Positions 26,469 through 35,423 of a stretch of 64,000 bases of DNA are shown one piece after another; positions within the stretch are counted from its first letter, which is position 1; every line of letters begins with the position of its first letter. This DNA comes from Oscillospiraceae bacterium (lineage in GTDB: Bacteria; Bacillota; Clostridia; Oscillospirales; CAG-272). A program made the position numbers and the translations under genes. The notes under the pieces are model-generated. The model made no database searches. It was not told the DNA's origin and saw nothing but the letters and a program-made list of their open reading frames with translations. Location of the stretch: NCBI GenBank assembly GCA_015064315.1, contig SVSL01000003.1, positions 1-64,000 of the forward strand. The letters run 5' to 3'.

Positions 26469-28094
26469 TTAGGAAAAGCGATAATGCCGCTCCGTGCCTT
26501 GCCCGGAATATTCGGAATCGTTATGACGCGTAATCAAAATGCCGTTTTCCATTTCAAAGCGCACCAGATATTTCGTTCCTATATAGGCGATCTGGCGTCC
26601 CTCATCGTTATAAACGCGGTAATAGTCAAAATTGTTTCTTGTTCCTTGATTGACGGTATAAAAGAAGCTCTCTTGCGTCAAGCACCAAAGCGAAGACGCT
26701 CTTCTTGCCTCCACGAATATTTGGGATTCTCCGTTGGCAAATAAGTAAACGTCTTCCGTTGCATTGCTTCGAAGCAAAATGCATTTATCGTAAAACATTT
26801 CCACCGTCATATCTTCGCCGTAATCGTAAAGCAGGTTAAGCTCGTGATCGTAGATCGCATTGTTGTAATAAATGTAATTTTCTCCTACGATAGCATTCTC
26901 GTGAAGCTCGAACAGAATATTGCCCGACTCGTCAAGGAAAAAGCATTGCGCCAAATCGTTAGAAAGCGTATAGCGCGTGGAAGAAACGGCAACGGGAAGA
27001 TTTTTTCCCTGATGAGGAACCCAATCGTTCAACCGTTCAATGACGGCCCCCTGATTGGAAATTGTGTAAACGACAAGATCGTTTGTATCAATGCGCTTGT
27101 TTTCGATTTGATAGCCGTACGCCAGATTGATCACGTCATCCTCAAACTGCTCAAACTTATGGGTATAGTGCCAATTTGCACGGGACTGACCTCCGCCGGA
27201 GGTCAAAACATAATCCAGCGTTACTTCTCTTTCCTCCTGTGTCTTCACGTCGAAGATCAAAGAAACGAGCTCATATTTTTTGCCGCTGATCTCCAGGTCA
27301 TATTCCTGCGCGTCATTCACGGTAGGAATCCTGTATTGCACCAAAAGATTGCCGTCGTTCAACACAAAGCCATGCGCTTCCTGTGCATAGGAAGGACTTT
27401 CGTAGTATGCAAACTGTTTCATACAATCATCGTAAACCCAAGCAGAATAGCTGTGAAGGTATCCATCAACCTCTCTGTAATAATAGCCTGCTGCCGTGGT
27501 GGTCACGCCGCTAAGGGACGGATGCATGGGATTGCTATGAAAAGCAAACGTAAGATTGCCGTCTGCATCGGTTCGGTAATACTCACCGTCGTATAAAACC
27601 AGATCAAGATAGATCTCGGGAAGATGCATGGTCTCGGCATCATAGTCCTTGGTAAACACGGCTTGCCCATCCGCCTGATAGAGAGAAAGGGTTTGATTTA
27701 CTTGATCAATATGCCAAAAAATATGCACGCCGTTGTAGAACTCGGCAAAAGCAAACTTGTGATCGGTCTCTGAGCCCTCTATCTCAAGCACGGTGCGATT
27801 GAGCACCGCATTATAGATCGCCTGGCGTTGTCCTTTTTGATAAAACCAAAGCAGTTGATCATCCTCGGGGTTATATTGCACAGACCAATTTTCAAACTGT
27901 GTCAGCTCCTCGTAGCCCGAAAAGGAGGGCTTATCAAAAAAGGCGTAAGGATCCTTGGCGGTGTCTGCTGCCTCTGCCTCCGGTGCCTCTTCGGAGCGAC
28001 GGAATGTCAAAAGCCCCACAAGAAAAAAAGAACCTGCAGCCAAAAGACCTGCGACAATGATAAAAACGACGGCTGTGATAAGATTTTTCTTCAT
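26469..28094 (-). CDS. Membrane-anchored extracellular protein of unknown function
   Basis: A 541-residue protein with one N-terminal transmembrane helix (about 7-30) and an acidic linker, then a large extracytoplasmic part. That part is rich in Tyr, Asp and short beta-strands with repeated YD/WY patterns (for example ENWSVQYNPEDDQLLWFYQK and NYIYYNNAIYDHELNLLYDY). A beta-propeller fold is plausible. No enzymatic motif was recognised. GGAGAT precedes the ATG. Confidence 0.75.
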   Translation of the reverse strand: MKKNLITAVVFIIVAGLLAAGSFFLVGLLTFRRSEEAPEAEAADTAKDPYAFFDKPSFSGYEELTQFENWSVQYNPEDDQLLWFYQKGQRQAIYNAVLNRTVLEIEGSETDHKFAFAEFYNGVHIFWHIDQVNQTLSLYQADGQAVFTKDYDAETMHLPEIYLDLVLYDGEYYRTDADGNLTFAFHSNPMHPSLSGVTTTAAGYYYREVDGYLHSYSAWVYDDCMKQFAYYESPSYAQEAHGFVLNDGNLLVQYRIPTVNDAQEYDLEISGKKYELVSLIFDVKTQEEREVTLDYVLTSGGGQSRANWHYTHKFEQFEDDVINLAYGYQIENKRIDTNDLVVYTISNQGAVIERLNDWVPHQGKNLPVAVSSTRYTLSNDLAQCFFLDESGNILFELHENAIVGENYIYYNNAIYDHELNLLYDYGEDMTVEMFYDKCILLRSNATEDVYLFANGESQIFVEARRASSLWCLTQESFFYTVNQGTRNNFDYYRVYNDEGRQIAYIGTKYLVRFEMENGILITRHNDSEYSGQGTERHYRFS

Positions 28095-28134
28095 TTTCGA
28101 GCATATCTCCGTTTTTTCTGAAGTATTGAACTAT

Positions 28135-28163
28135 ATTTTATCATAATCTTCGTTGATTGTCAA
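28135..28163 (-). promoter_or_regulatory. Promoter of the 541-residue protein gene
   Basis: -35 TTGACA (28158-28163) and -10 TAAAAT (28135-28140), 17 bp apart, reading leftward. Confidence 0.7.
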
Positions 28164-28251
28164 TTGAAAGCAAAAAGTTTTGGCAAATTCGTAGAAATGC
28201 ACAAATTTCTATTTACCTTTATGTGAACATTGCTTTTTAAGAAAATGACAA

Positions 28252-28350
28252 AAGCTGTCTCCTAAGAAAAACTTGCACAAAAGAATGGAATAAGAAAAAC
28301 TCTCCTGTGTAAGGGGAGGTGGCAGCCGAAGGCTGACGGAGGGGTTGTTT
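28252..28350. repeat. Partial copy of the dispersed MITE-like repeat
   Basis: Shares GCTGTCTC, CTAAGAAAAA, TTGCACAAAAG and the CTCCTGTGTAAGGGGAG palindrome with the left half of 26253-26446, then GCAGCCGAAGGCTG and GGAGGGGTTG. The right inverted end was not found, so it seems truncated. The rest of the 28095-28430 gap holds only a promoter and a GCCCTGCACG/CGTGCAGGGC hairpin near 28390-28411, probably the terminator of the PTS-like gene. Confidence 0.7.
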
Positions 28351-28430
28351 CCTTTTGCGATTTCGTTGCTTTGGTCTACAGTCTGAAGCGCCCTGCACGT
28401 TGCCGTGCAGGGCGCCGGTTTGGAAAAGGA

Positions 28431-29516
28431 TCATTCGGGAAGCGTCAGATCTCCGGGCTTGATCCACTTGATCTTATACAGAAGCTCGCTGAAAAGCAGA
28501 GTCAGACCGGCGGGCAGGATGAAGCAGATCAGCGCAAGTCCGATCCAATCCATAGCGCCCACGGCACCGACTGCCGTCTTGTAGGCATCGCTGAACCATC
28601 CGAGAACGATTCCGATGGGTCCGAGCAATCCGCAGGTTCCCATGCCCGAGTTGATGGCTTCTCCGTACATCTGCATCTTGAACACGCAGGTTGCAAGCGG
28701 TCCCGTGATAGCGGAGGTCAGAATGGTGGGAATCCAAATGCGAGGATTGTGAATGATGTTGGGCATTTGCAGCATACTGGTTCCGATTCCTTGGGATACC
28801 AAACCGCCCCATTTATTTTCCTTAAAGCTCATAACGGCAAAGCCTACCATCTGCGCACAGCAGCCCGCAACCGCCGCACCGCCTGCCATGGCAAGACCCG
28901 TAGCAGAGGAAGGATCGGTAGCCGCCGCTACGGATACCGCAGAGAGTCCAAGCGCCGCGCAGATCGCCGCCGAGCTGATGGGCAGGGTCAGGGCGATACC
29001 AACGATCATGGACACCAAAATGCCCATAACAAGGGGCTGTTGGGTCATGGCAAAAGCGATCAGATCGCTGATGAGCCCCACCGCCTCTCCAATGTAAGGC
29101 GCGCACCAGATGCTGAGCAAGCCGCCCACGAGAAGTGTTACAAAAGGCGTTACCAGAATGTCGATCTTGGTCTTCTTGGAAACCAGCATACCAACCTCTG
29201 CGGCAATGATGGCAATGAAAAGCACCGCCAAGGGACCGCCCGCACCGCCGCTGGTGTTGGCAAGAGCACCAACCGCCGCGCAGGAATAAACCACCAAGGG
29301 AGACGCCTTGAGAGAAACCGCAATGGCAACCGCCATGGCAGGTCCGGCTACGCCCTGCGCGCCCTTACCGATCTTGGTGAGGATCGAAAGTCCGGGAATC
29401 ATTCCCAGCGCGTTGAAGATGGTGCCTATGAGGAGCGAGGCAAACAAGCCAAGCGCCATCGCGCCCATGGCATCAATAAAATACCGTTTTGCGTACTTTT
29501 TCAATACTGCTTTCAT
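28431..29516 (-). CDS. PTS-EIIC-like integral membrane transporter (EIIC_2 type)
   Basis: A 361-residue protein with about ten hydrophobic segments and many Gly/Ala-rich helices. The sequence pattern (for example ALANTSGGAGGPLAVLFIA and LLGPIGIVLGWF) matches the EIIC_2 family, predicted sugar-phosphotransferase permease subunits lacking fused EIIA/EIIB domains. No EIIA or EIIB gene is near, so phosphotransfer-coupled transport is unproven. The start at 29516 follows AGGAG; an ATG at 29570 would add 18 unlike residues. Confidence 0.8.
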   Translation of the reverse strand: MKAVLKKYAKRYFIDAMGAMALGLFASLLIGTIFNALGMIPGLSILTKIGKGAQGVAGPAMAVAIAVSLKASPLVVYSCAAVGALANTSGGAGGPLAVLFIAIIAAEVGMLVSKKTKIDILVTPFVTLLVGGLLSIWCAPYIGEAVGLISDLIAFAMTQQPLVMGILVSMIVGIALTLPISSAAICAALGLSAVSVAAATDPSSATGLAMAGGAAVAGCCAQMVGFAVMSFKENKWGGLVSQGIGTSMLQMPNIIHNPRIWIPTILTSAITGPLATCVFKMQMYGEAINSGMGTCGLLGPIGIVLGWFSDAYKTAVGAVGAMDWIGLALICFILPAGLTLLFSELLYKIKWIKPGDLTLPE

Positions 29517-29547
29517 AAAAAATCTCCTATTCTTTTTCGATGCTAAC

Positions 29548-29577
29548 AGTATACCATAAAAATCTGTCAATCTTCAA
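29548..29577 (-). promoter_or_regulatory. Promoter of the PTS-EIIC-like gene
   Basis: Extended -10 TGGTATACT (29548-29553 for TATACT) with -35 TTGAAG (29572-29577) at 18 bp, reading leftward. Confidence 0.5.
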
Positions 29578-29584
29578 CAAAAAA

Positions 29585-29615
29585 AGATGCCGAAACTTGG
29601 CGTGTTTCGGCATCT
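29585..29615 (-). terminator. Terminator of the phosphatase operon
   Basis: AGATGCCGAAAC (29585-29596) pairs perfectly with GTTTCGGCATCT (29604-29615), with a T-run on the minus strand (the A-run left of 29585). It closes the operon read from 33553. Confidence 0.85.
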
Positions 29616-29664
29616 GATTTTGACAATTTTCCCATATTTTTGTTTACAATTACGGTTCAGAAAG

Positions 29665-30333
29665 TCATTCGTTGATCTTTGTGTGCGGCGCTTCCTGCAA
29701 AAAGCCTCGGTAATGGCAAAGAGGAACCCGCATAAAACGCGCCTCATTGTCATACTCCGCCACCGTAACCGAGCAGCTTTGAAATCCGTTGATGTTCCGC
29801 CGTTTCATTTCCTCGGCAAGCACGGGGCTTTTCTCTTTCCAGGTATCGCTCAAAGCGCGGAGCATCCTGCCATGGCAGAATATCGCCACGCATTGATCCG
29901 GATGAGTGATAACGATATCCCGTATCGCCGCTTCTACACGTTCTACGATCTCCTCGCGGCATTCGGCTCCCTCGGGACGAGGATCGCTTCGATCCATCTG
30001 AAAGCGCATCCAGAATGGGAATATCTGCGGATACTTTTGCTCAAGCTCCTTCCACTTCTGCCCTTCCCAAGCTCCCACGTAAGCCTCCCGCAAACGGCGG
30101 TCGGTCACGATATCCAATCCAAAGGCATCTGCCGTTGGGCGGGCGGTCTGGACCGTTCTGCAAAGATCACTTGCATAGATCGCATCTATGGAATAATGTT
30201 CTCGCAGATAGGCGGCAGTCCTCTCGGCTTGAGAAAAGCCCTCTTCAACCAAAGGATAATCAAGCTGTCCGCTGCAAACGCCCAAGTGGTTCCCCTCGCT
30301 TTGCGCATGGCGAATAAAAATAAGTGTAGTCAT
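29665..30333 (-). CDS. Histidine phosphatase superfamily protein (paralogue 4 of operon)
   Basis: A 222-residue cytoplasmic protein of the phosphoglycerate-mutase-like branch. The catalytic RHA (residues 8-10, FIRHAQSEGN) replaces the usual RHG. The acid/base Glu is in REAYVGAWEGQKW (about 84-96) and the second His in AIFCHGRMLRAL (about 152). Substrate unknown; candidates are sugar phosphates or nucleotide-derived phosphates. It is the last of four tandem paralogues, 13 bases after the previous gene. Confidence 0.88.
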   Translation of the reverse strand: MTTLIFIRHAQSEGNHLGVCSGQLDYPLVEEGFSQAERTAAYLREHYSIDAIYASDLCRTVQTARPTADAFGLDIVTDRRLREAYVGAWEGQKWKELEQKYPQIFPFWMRFQMDRSDPRPEGAECREEIVERVEAAIRDIVITHPDQCVAIFCHGRMLRALSDTWKEKSPVLAEEMKRRNINGFQSCSVTVAEYDNEARFMRVPLCHYRGFLQEAPHTKINE

Positions 30334-30346
30334 AAAAGCTCCTTGG

Positions 30347-30997
30347 TTATACGACGTTTCCGTCCGTATGGCTGGAAAGTTCCATCAAATGTCCCTCGTA
30401 GCCAACCAAAAGATAGTCCGCGTAATCACGTCCGCAAAAGCGCAGTACGGTGACCGACGCGTTTTCGAAATCCCCGTTTTTTACCAACGCGAGGCGTTCC
30501 TCTCTATTGGGAATACACCTTGCCAGAATTGTGCCTATGGTACCGGCGTGTGCGAACACGGCAACCGTTTGATCCCGATTTGCTTCCAGTACGCGGTCCA
30601 AAAAACGATTGATCCGAATCCGCAGCTCTCCAAAGCTTTCTCCGCCTTTGGGAGCGTAGCTCGAATCGGTCCTCCATCGAGTCATTTCCTCTGCTCTTGT
30701 CCGAAAGATCAGATCAGCATTCTGCCCCTGCCATTCTCCCACACAGATCTCGCGCAGATCAGCGTCGGGAATCGTTTCCAAGCCAAACGCCCGTGCCGTA
30801 GGCTCTGCCGTTTGTATGGCGCGCTTCAGATCGCTGGCATAGACGGTATCGATGGAATAGTTCTCTTTGATATACTTTCCCGTTTGCTCTGCCTGCGCAA
30901 AGCCGAGATCGGATAAAGGAAAATCAATCTGTCCGCAATAGACACCCATCAGATTTCCCGTGCTTTGTCCGTGTCGAACCAAAATCAAGGTTGTCAA
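30347..30997 (-). CDS. Histidine phosphatase superfamily protein (paralogue 3)
   Basis: A 216-residue phosphatase-like protein with VRHGQSTGN (7-15), LREICVGEWQGQ (about 83-94) with the conserved Glu, and AVFAHAGTIGTIL with the second His (about 152). The N-terminal GVYCGQIDFPLSDLGFAQAEQTG block is shared by all four neighbours. Aggaggaag-like sequence precedes the ATG. Specific substrate unknown; cobalamin-pathway CobC is an alternative reading but no cobalamin genes are near. Confidence 0.88.
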   Translation of the reverse strand: MTTLILVRHGQSTGNLMGVYCGQIDFPLSDLGFAQAEQTGKYIKENYSIDTVYASDLKRAIQTAEPTARAFGLETIPDADLREICVGEWQGQNADLIFRTRAEEMTRWRTDSSYAPKGGESFGELRIRINRFLDRVLEANRDQTVAVFAHAGTIGTILARCIPNREERLALVKNGDFENASVTVLRFCGRDYADYLLVGYEGHLMELSSHTDGNVV

Positions 30998-31023
30998 AGT
31001 CTCTTCCTCCTGTAAAAAACAAA

Positions 31024-31695
31024 TTATACAAGCCCCTTTATACTATCCGACACAATCGATCCAAGATGGGCATTGTATCCAAGCTCTTTGACACGCAGAA
31101 GGGTTCCGTCGTCATCAAGCTCTGCCACAGTGATTGAAGAATTGGGAATGCGGAGGGTTCCGTCCTCCATGTTGCAGATTCGTTTTTCCGCATGATTGGG
31201 GTCGTCCCATGATTGGCAAATACTGAAAAGGGGTCCCCAGTGGCTGAAGAGCGCAATGCACTCTCCCTTATGCTTTTGAATCAGCTCTTCCAAAAAGGCT
31301 AAAACACGCTCGCGCATCTGACGCTTTGTTTCACCGCCCTCGGGACAAAAATCCTCGGTGTCGTTCCACGTACAGTGAATCTCATAGTATTCCTTATTCT
31401 CAAAAATTTCCTTTTTGGAGACGCCCTCCAGAATTCCACCGCTCATTTCCTTGAGCGCATCCGAAGGGATCGTCTCCAAGCCAAAGGCTTCCGCAGTGGG
31501 AGCGGCGGTTTGCATGGTACGCGTCAGCGAGCTGGCGTAGATATGATCAATATGGTAATGCGCCCTCAGATATTCTCCCGTCATTCTTGCCTGCTCGAGT
31601 CCTTGTTCGGTCAGCGGATAATCCTTTTGTCCGCAACACATGCCCAACAGATTTCCTACACTTTGTCCGTGACGGACGAGAATTACCGTTGTCAT
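31024..31695 (-). CDS. Histidine phosphatase superfamily protein (paralogue 2)
   Basis: A 223-residue protein with VRHGQSVGN (7-15), KEMSGGILEGVSKKE (Glu about 92) and ALFSHWGPLFSI (second His about 155). It is the most divergent of the four around the central acid/base loop and has an insertion near VSKKEIFENKEYYEIHCTW, suggesting a different substrate. The start at 31695 follows AAAGGAG; an upstream ATG at 31713 overlaps the previous gene. Confidence 0.87.
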   Translation of the reverse strand: MTTVILVRHGQSVGNLLGMCCGQKDYPLTEQGLEQARMTGEYLRAHYHIDHIYASSLTRTMQTAAPTAEAFGLETIPSDALKEMSGGILEGVSKKEIFENKEYYEIHCTWNDTEDFCPEGGETKRQMRERVLAFLEELIQKHKGECIALFSHWGPLFSICQSWDDPNHAEKRICNMEDGTLRIPNSSITVAELDDDGTLLRVKELGYNAHLGSIVSDSIKGLV

Positions 31696-31709
31696 AAGAG
31701 GTTCTCCTT

Positions 31710-32354
31710 TCAAAGCAGTCCTTGGGGCAGTACGGTAACGTCATCCCCCAAATGATCCTGATAGTTTTTCAATACAACGCGACGGGCAATTCCCTCGTCG
31801 TCAAATTCCAAAGCGGTAATGGAAGAATTTTCAAATACCGCAATCTCGCAAAGCGCGGGCAGGGTCTTTTTCCAAATATCTGCCAAAGCGTTGATAATCC
31901 CCGCATGGGTATAAACGGCAACGGTCTTTCCCTGATTTTGCGCAAGAATCCGTTGTTGCGCAAGGAGCGCTCTCGTTCTGTACGCCTCGGGGCTCTCAGC
32001 CCCCTTTGGATAACTGCCGTCACGCTTTAACCAGCGTCGATACAGCTCGGGGAACTGTGCCGCAATTTCCTTGTTGGTTTTTCCCTCCCAAACGCCCACG
32101 GATCGCTCGCGCAGCTCTGGCGTGGGAATGATCTCCAAGCCGTACAGCGCGGCGGCGGGTGCCGCCGTTTGCATGGCACGCTTCAGATCGCTGGAATAGA
32201 TGGCATCCAGAGAAAAGCTCCTTTTCAAAAACGTTGCGATCTTTTCTGCCTGGCGGAGCCCCAGCTCGGTCAGGTCAAAATCCATTTGTCCCGCAAATAC
32301 GCGGAGTAGATTGGAGGTGCTTTGCCCGTGACGGACGAAAATCAAGGTGGTCAT
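31710..32354 (-). CDS. Histidine phosphatase superfamily protein (paralogue 1)
   Basis: A 214-residue protein with VRHGQSTSN (7-15), RERSVGVWEGKTNKE (Glu about 91) and AVYTHAGIINAL (second His about 151). Its first base overlaps the end of the MFS gene (ATGA at 32351-32354), so translation is coupled to the transporter. The shared C-terminal SSITALEFDDEG block ties it to its three paralogues. Confidence 0.88.
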   Translation of the reverse strand: MTTLIFVRHGQSTSNLLRVFAGQMDFDLTELGLRQAEKIATFLKRSFSLDAIYSSDLKRAMQTAAPAAALYGLEIIPTPELRERSVGVWEGKTNKEIAAQFPELYRRWLKRDGSYPKGAESPEAYRTRALLAQQRILAQNQGKTVAVYTHAGIINALADIWKKTLPALCEIAVFENSSITALEFDDEGIARRVVLKNYQDHLGDDVTVLPQGLL

Positions 32355-33553
32355 GAAGGCTTACCGTCATTCCTTTTTTGTTTTCTTCCCCAAAGGAGAA
32401 CAACAATATTGATGATGGGAAAAATCAGCGCAAACAGGAAGGCATAGCGCAGCTCTCCCGCGAAAAATCCCGCCACTGAGCCTGCCAAAGGCGGTCCGAT
32501 CAAGCATCCGGAATCTCCCGCCACCGCAAGCAGCGCGAACATGGCAAGACTGGCGCCCGGAAGTTTGGACGAAGCATAGCTCAAGGTTCCCGGCCAAAAG
32601 ATTCCCACGCTGAAGCCACAAAGGGCGCATCCCACAAGTGAAAGAGCGGGATGAGGGGCAAACGCCGCCAAGAGATAGGCGACAATACAAAGGAAGCAGC
32701 TTCCGAGCATCATCCTCTTCAAATGGATGCGCTCGCTGAATTTTCCATAAAATACACGACACAGCGCCATCATAAGCGCGAACATGCAGGGACCCAGCAG
32801 ATCACCAAGGCTCTTTTCAACGCCAAGGGCGGATTCTACGAAATTGGACGCCCATTGGCTCATGATCATTTCCGAGGCGCCTGCGCAAAGCATCATCAAA
32901 AGGAAGCTGATGAACAAGGGATTTGCGAACAGACCGCGCACGCTTCCCTCCTTTGCTTTGGTTTCATCGGAGGGCAATTTATAAATGGGAACAAAGCAAA
33001 ACGCAATGGCTCCCATAAAGGGAACGATCGCCCAGAAAAAGGGCAGATATTGCCAATAGGTATCAATGTTAAAAAAGTGGAAAAAGATGCCCGAAAAAAG
33101 CACGACACCTGCCTGTCCCCAGCAATAGAAGGAGTGGAGCAGACTCATATTTCCCGATTTTCCCTCGGTGGGACACGCCTCCATCAAAGGGCTGATCACA
33201 ACCTCGGTAAAGCCGCCGCCAACGCCGAGCAATGCCTCGGCAAGAAGCAAGCCCCAAAGAGGCGGCATGATCTCGGGAAAGACAGCCAATCCCATCAGTC
33301 CCAGCACCGACGAAAAGTGGGCAAACACAATGCAAAGACGCAGATTCATGCTTCTTGCAAACAACGATGCCACCAGATCAATGGCAAGCTGAACGGCAAA
33401 ATTAACGGCAATAAGCAAGCTGATCTGTCCAATCGTCAGCCCATAGCTGCGCTGAAAGGTGAGATACAACAACGGTGCCAAATTGATACAGATTGCCTGC
33501 GTAATGTAGCCGTTATAGCAGGCGAGCATGGTAGAACGGTAGGTAAGCTTCAT
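32351..33553 (-). CDS. MFS transporter
   Basis: A 400-residue major facilitator superfamily protein with 12 predicted membrane helices and a charged central loop (about 195-215, KLPSDETKAKEGS). The GGGFTEVVISPLMEACPTEGKSGNMSLLHSFYCWGQ segment in helices 4-5 resembles sugar/FucP-type or related MFS carriers; the substrate is not certain. It leads the operon with four histidine phosphatases. The start at 33553 follows AAAGGATTACC; an ATG at 33583 lies within the ribosome-binding region. Confidence 0.85.
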   Translation of the reverse strand: MKLTYRSTMLACYNGYITQAICINLAPLLYLTFQRSYGLTIGQISLLIAVNFAVQLAIDLVASLFARSMNLRLCIVFAHFSSVLGLMGLAVFPEIMPPLWGLLLAEALLGVGGGFTEVVISPLMEACPTEGKSGNMSLLHSFYCWGQAGVVLFSGIFFHFFNIDTYWQYLPFFWAIVPFMGAIAFCFVPIYKLPSDETKAKEGSVRGLFANPLFISFLLMMLCAGASEMIMSQWASNFVESALGVEKSLGDLLGPCMFALMMALCRVFYGKFSERIHLKRMMLGSCFLCIVAYLLAAFAPHPALSLVGCALCGFSVGIFWPGTLSYASSKLPGASLAMFALLAVAGDSGCLIGPPLAGSVAGFFAGELRYAFLFALIFPIINIVVLLWGRKQKRNDGKPS

Positions 33554-33603
33554 GGTAATCCTTTTTTCAATCTCGGGTTTCAAAAATGATCCTATTCTGG
33601 GAT

Positions 33604-33632
33604 ATTATAACACACCTTTGGGACTTTGTAAA
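33604..33632 (-). promoter_or_regulatory. Promoter of the MFS-phosphatase operon
   Basis: -35 TTTACA (33627-33632) and -10 TATAAT (33604-33609), 17 bp apart, reading leftward. No other promoter was seen inside the operon. Confidence 0.7.
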
Positions 33633-33713
33633 CCCCAAATGGAAAATCTTTTGAGAATAAAGCGGTTGTAATAAATTTTGAAGAAAACTTTTTTGAGAAA
33701 TCCTGCTTTTCTA

Positions 33714-33742
33714 TGGACTTTTGAAAGCTTTTATGATATACT
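33714..33742 (+). promoter_or_regulatory. Promoter of the VanZ-like gene
   Basis: TGGACT (33714-33719), 17 bp, TATACT (33737-33742) ahead of GGAAAGGAGG. Confidence 0.45.
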
Positions 33743-33786
33743 GTTGACTGCGGTCAAGTTTTTTGGAAAGGAGGCGGTTTTGGAAA

Positions 33787-34479
33787 ATGCAATCGAAAAA
33801 GTCCTGTTTTTTCTGTGTTGATCTTTGGATTCTGACGGCTGCTGTACTCAATCTTGTTGCGTTTATAGTGCATGAAATCGTGATGCGCAACGACCAGTTT
33901 CCCATCACGCGCGCAATCCTTTTGGCGGTGAACTGCCTGCTTTTCTACGTGGGCGGCTATCTCTTTTCCAAAAGAACGGGGGACAAAAGGATTTTGAAGA
34001 GGCTCTTTTTCCTTTTCTTCCTTCTGTACCTCTATCTTTTGCTCTCGCTGACGCTTTTGGATCCCTCTATGGGAAGAGGGCAAAATTCGGTTTACACCTC
34101 CATTGAGAAAACACGGCAGGCTTACAGAGAAAGGTTTGTCAATCTCGTTCCCTTCCGCAGTATCTATCACGTTTATATCAAGGGCTTTTTGAGGGGCTAC
34201 ATCAGCGCTTATTACACGCTTTTGAATCTGCTTGGAAACATCTTGGCGCTGGCACCGCTGGCCTTCTTTCTCCCATACTTTTTCCCCTCGCAAGCCAAAT
34301 GGTATCGCTTTTTGCCAACGGCAATGCTATGGGTGCTCCTGATCGAAGCCCTTCAATTTTGTTTCATGATCGGCTCCTGTGACGTGGACGATCTGATCCT
34401 GAACGCGGGTGGCTCGTTTTTGTTCTTTCTCATCTTAAAAATCCCTTTTGTAAATAAATTGATTTTGAAATTGACGTAA
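33787..34479 (+). CDS. VanZ-like family membrane protein
   Basis: A 230-residue protein with five to six hydrophobic segments. The VanZ-family hallmarks are VNLVPFRSI, the NLLGNILALAPLAFFLP block, an EALQ motif and the D-D-L-x-x-N-x-x-G pattern in CDVDDLILNAGGSFLFF. Some VanZ proteins lower teicoplanin susceptibility, but no van genes are present and most members have no known role. ATG 33787 lies 12 bases after AGGAGG; a TTG at 33763 overlaps that site. Confidence 0.85.
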   Translation: MQSKKSCFFCVDLWILTAAVLNLVAFIVHEIVMRNDQFPITRAILLAVNCLLFYVGGYLFSKRTGDKRILKRLFFLFFLLYLYLLLSLTLLDPSMGRGQNSVYTSIEKTRQAYRERFVNLVPFRSIYHVYIKGFLRGYISAYYTLLNLLGNILALAPLAFFLPYFFPSQAKWYRFLPTAMLWVLLIEALQFCFMIGSCDVDDLILNAGGSFLFFLILKIPFVNKLILKLT

Positions 34480-34484
34480 AAAAG

Positions 34485-34517
34485 CAGAGGACCGAACAAG
34501 GTTTGTTCGATCCTCTG
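34485..34517. terminator. Bidirectional terminator
   Basis: CAGAGGACCGAACAA (34485-34499) pairs with TTGTTCGATCCTCTG (34503-34517), one mismatch, flanked by A- and T-runs between convergent genes. Confidence 0.85.
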
Positions 34518-34522
34518 TTTTT

Positions 34523-35194
34523 TTAGCTTACGGTTCGAAATCCGTAGCTTCTTGCATAGACCTGCGCGTAAGAGCCCACGGGACAACGAATGGTAAGCGC
34601 CGCGCTGCAATTTTCAAAGGCGCCGTATTCCACGCTTTGCAGGCTCGCGGGAAGCGTGACGTCGGTGAGGAACACACAGCCCGAAAAAGCAAACCATCCA
34701 ATCTCCTTCACGCCCGACGGAATCACAACGGAAGCAAGCACCGTGTTGTTCTCAAACGCTCTATCGGCAATGGCTACCACGGGATAGCCGTCCAGAGTGG
34801 CGGGGATCCGCACCTCCGAGGCATTTCCCCTATAAGCGGTCAAAATGGCTTTCCCATCCTTTTTTGTGTATTCGAACAGCGACTCCGAGGGAAGTGCTTC
34901 AGCTGCTCCGTTCCCCTTCAAATCAGAGATCTGCGATTCGTATTCCACCCGATTGGTGTAGAGCTGGGTCTTCAGGTCAAGGATCTCCTGCTGAAGCTCT
35001 CCCAAAAGTCCCTCGTAATACACAATTTTGCTCTGTGCCGCATCCAGCGCGATACGGTCGGAGCCGCTCTCGGCATCCAAAAGGAACGTTGGCGCTTGCA
35101 GCTCTTCCGTCCCCGCCGCGCCGTCTGCTTTTTGTGCGGAGCAGCCGCATAAAAGCGCGCAAAAAATGCAACAGACTGCCAAGGTTTTCTTCAT
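34523..35194 (-). CDS. Short lipoprotein with coiled coil and LRR_5 repeats
   Basis: A 223-residue lipoprotein with lipobox LLCGC (Cys about 18), a predicted coiled coil (about 52-92, SKIVYYEGLLGELQQEILDL) and then about three BspA-type repeats (about 125-205) such as IADRAFENNTVLASVVIPSG. It ends with a SYAQVYARSYGFRTVS segment typical of the cap after LRR_5 arrays. It is smaller than the LRR lipoproteins at 17390 and 59472. AAAGGAG precedes the ATG. Confidence 0.83.
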   Translation of the reverse strand: MKKTLAVCCIFCALLCGCSAQKADGAAGTEELQAPTFLLDAESGSDRIALDAAQSKIVYYEGLLGELQQEILDLKTQLYTNRVEYESQISDLKGNGAAEALPSESLFEYTKKDGKAILTAYRGNASEVRIPATLDGYPVVAIADRAFENNTVLASVVIPSGVKEIGWFAFSGCVFLTDVTLPASLQSVEYGAFENCSAALTIRCPVGSYAQVYARSYGFRTVS

Positions 35195-35423
35195 AAGTAA
35201 AAAACTCCTTTCTTTTTTGGGTTGTCCTTATCATATCACATTCGCCCTGTCGAAGTTACGGGATTTAGGGAGGAGATAAAAATTTTCACAAAAAGAAAGG
35301 CTTTCACTCTTCTCTGCATTCTTAGCGGAGAAATGATATAACGAAAAGCCTCCCTTGTGTAAAGGAGACTTTTGTTGATTGATGCATCAATATTCTCAAC
35401 AAATTGGAATTTGGAGAACAGAA

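Noticed and set aside
28371-29546. 391-codon frame antisense to the PTS-EIIC-like gene
   Set aside because: Extremely Arg/Gly/His-rich and lacking a ribosome binding site, whereas the minus-strand gene is a typical membrane protein.
33787-34479. Glycopeptide resistance determinant
   Set aside because: VanZ-like proteins are widespread, and no vanHAX or vanRS genes accompany this one.
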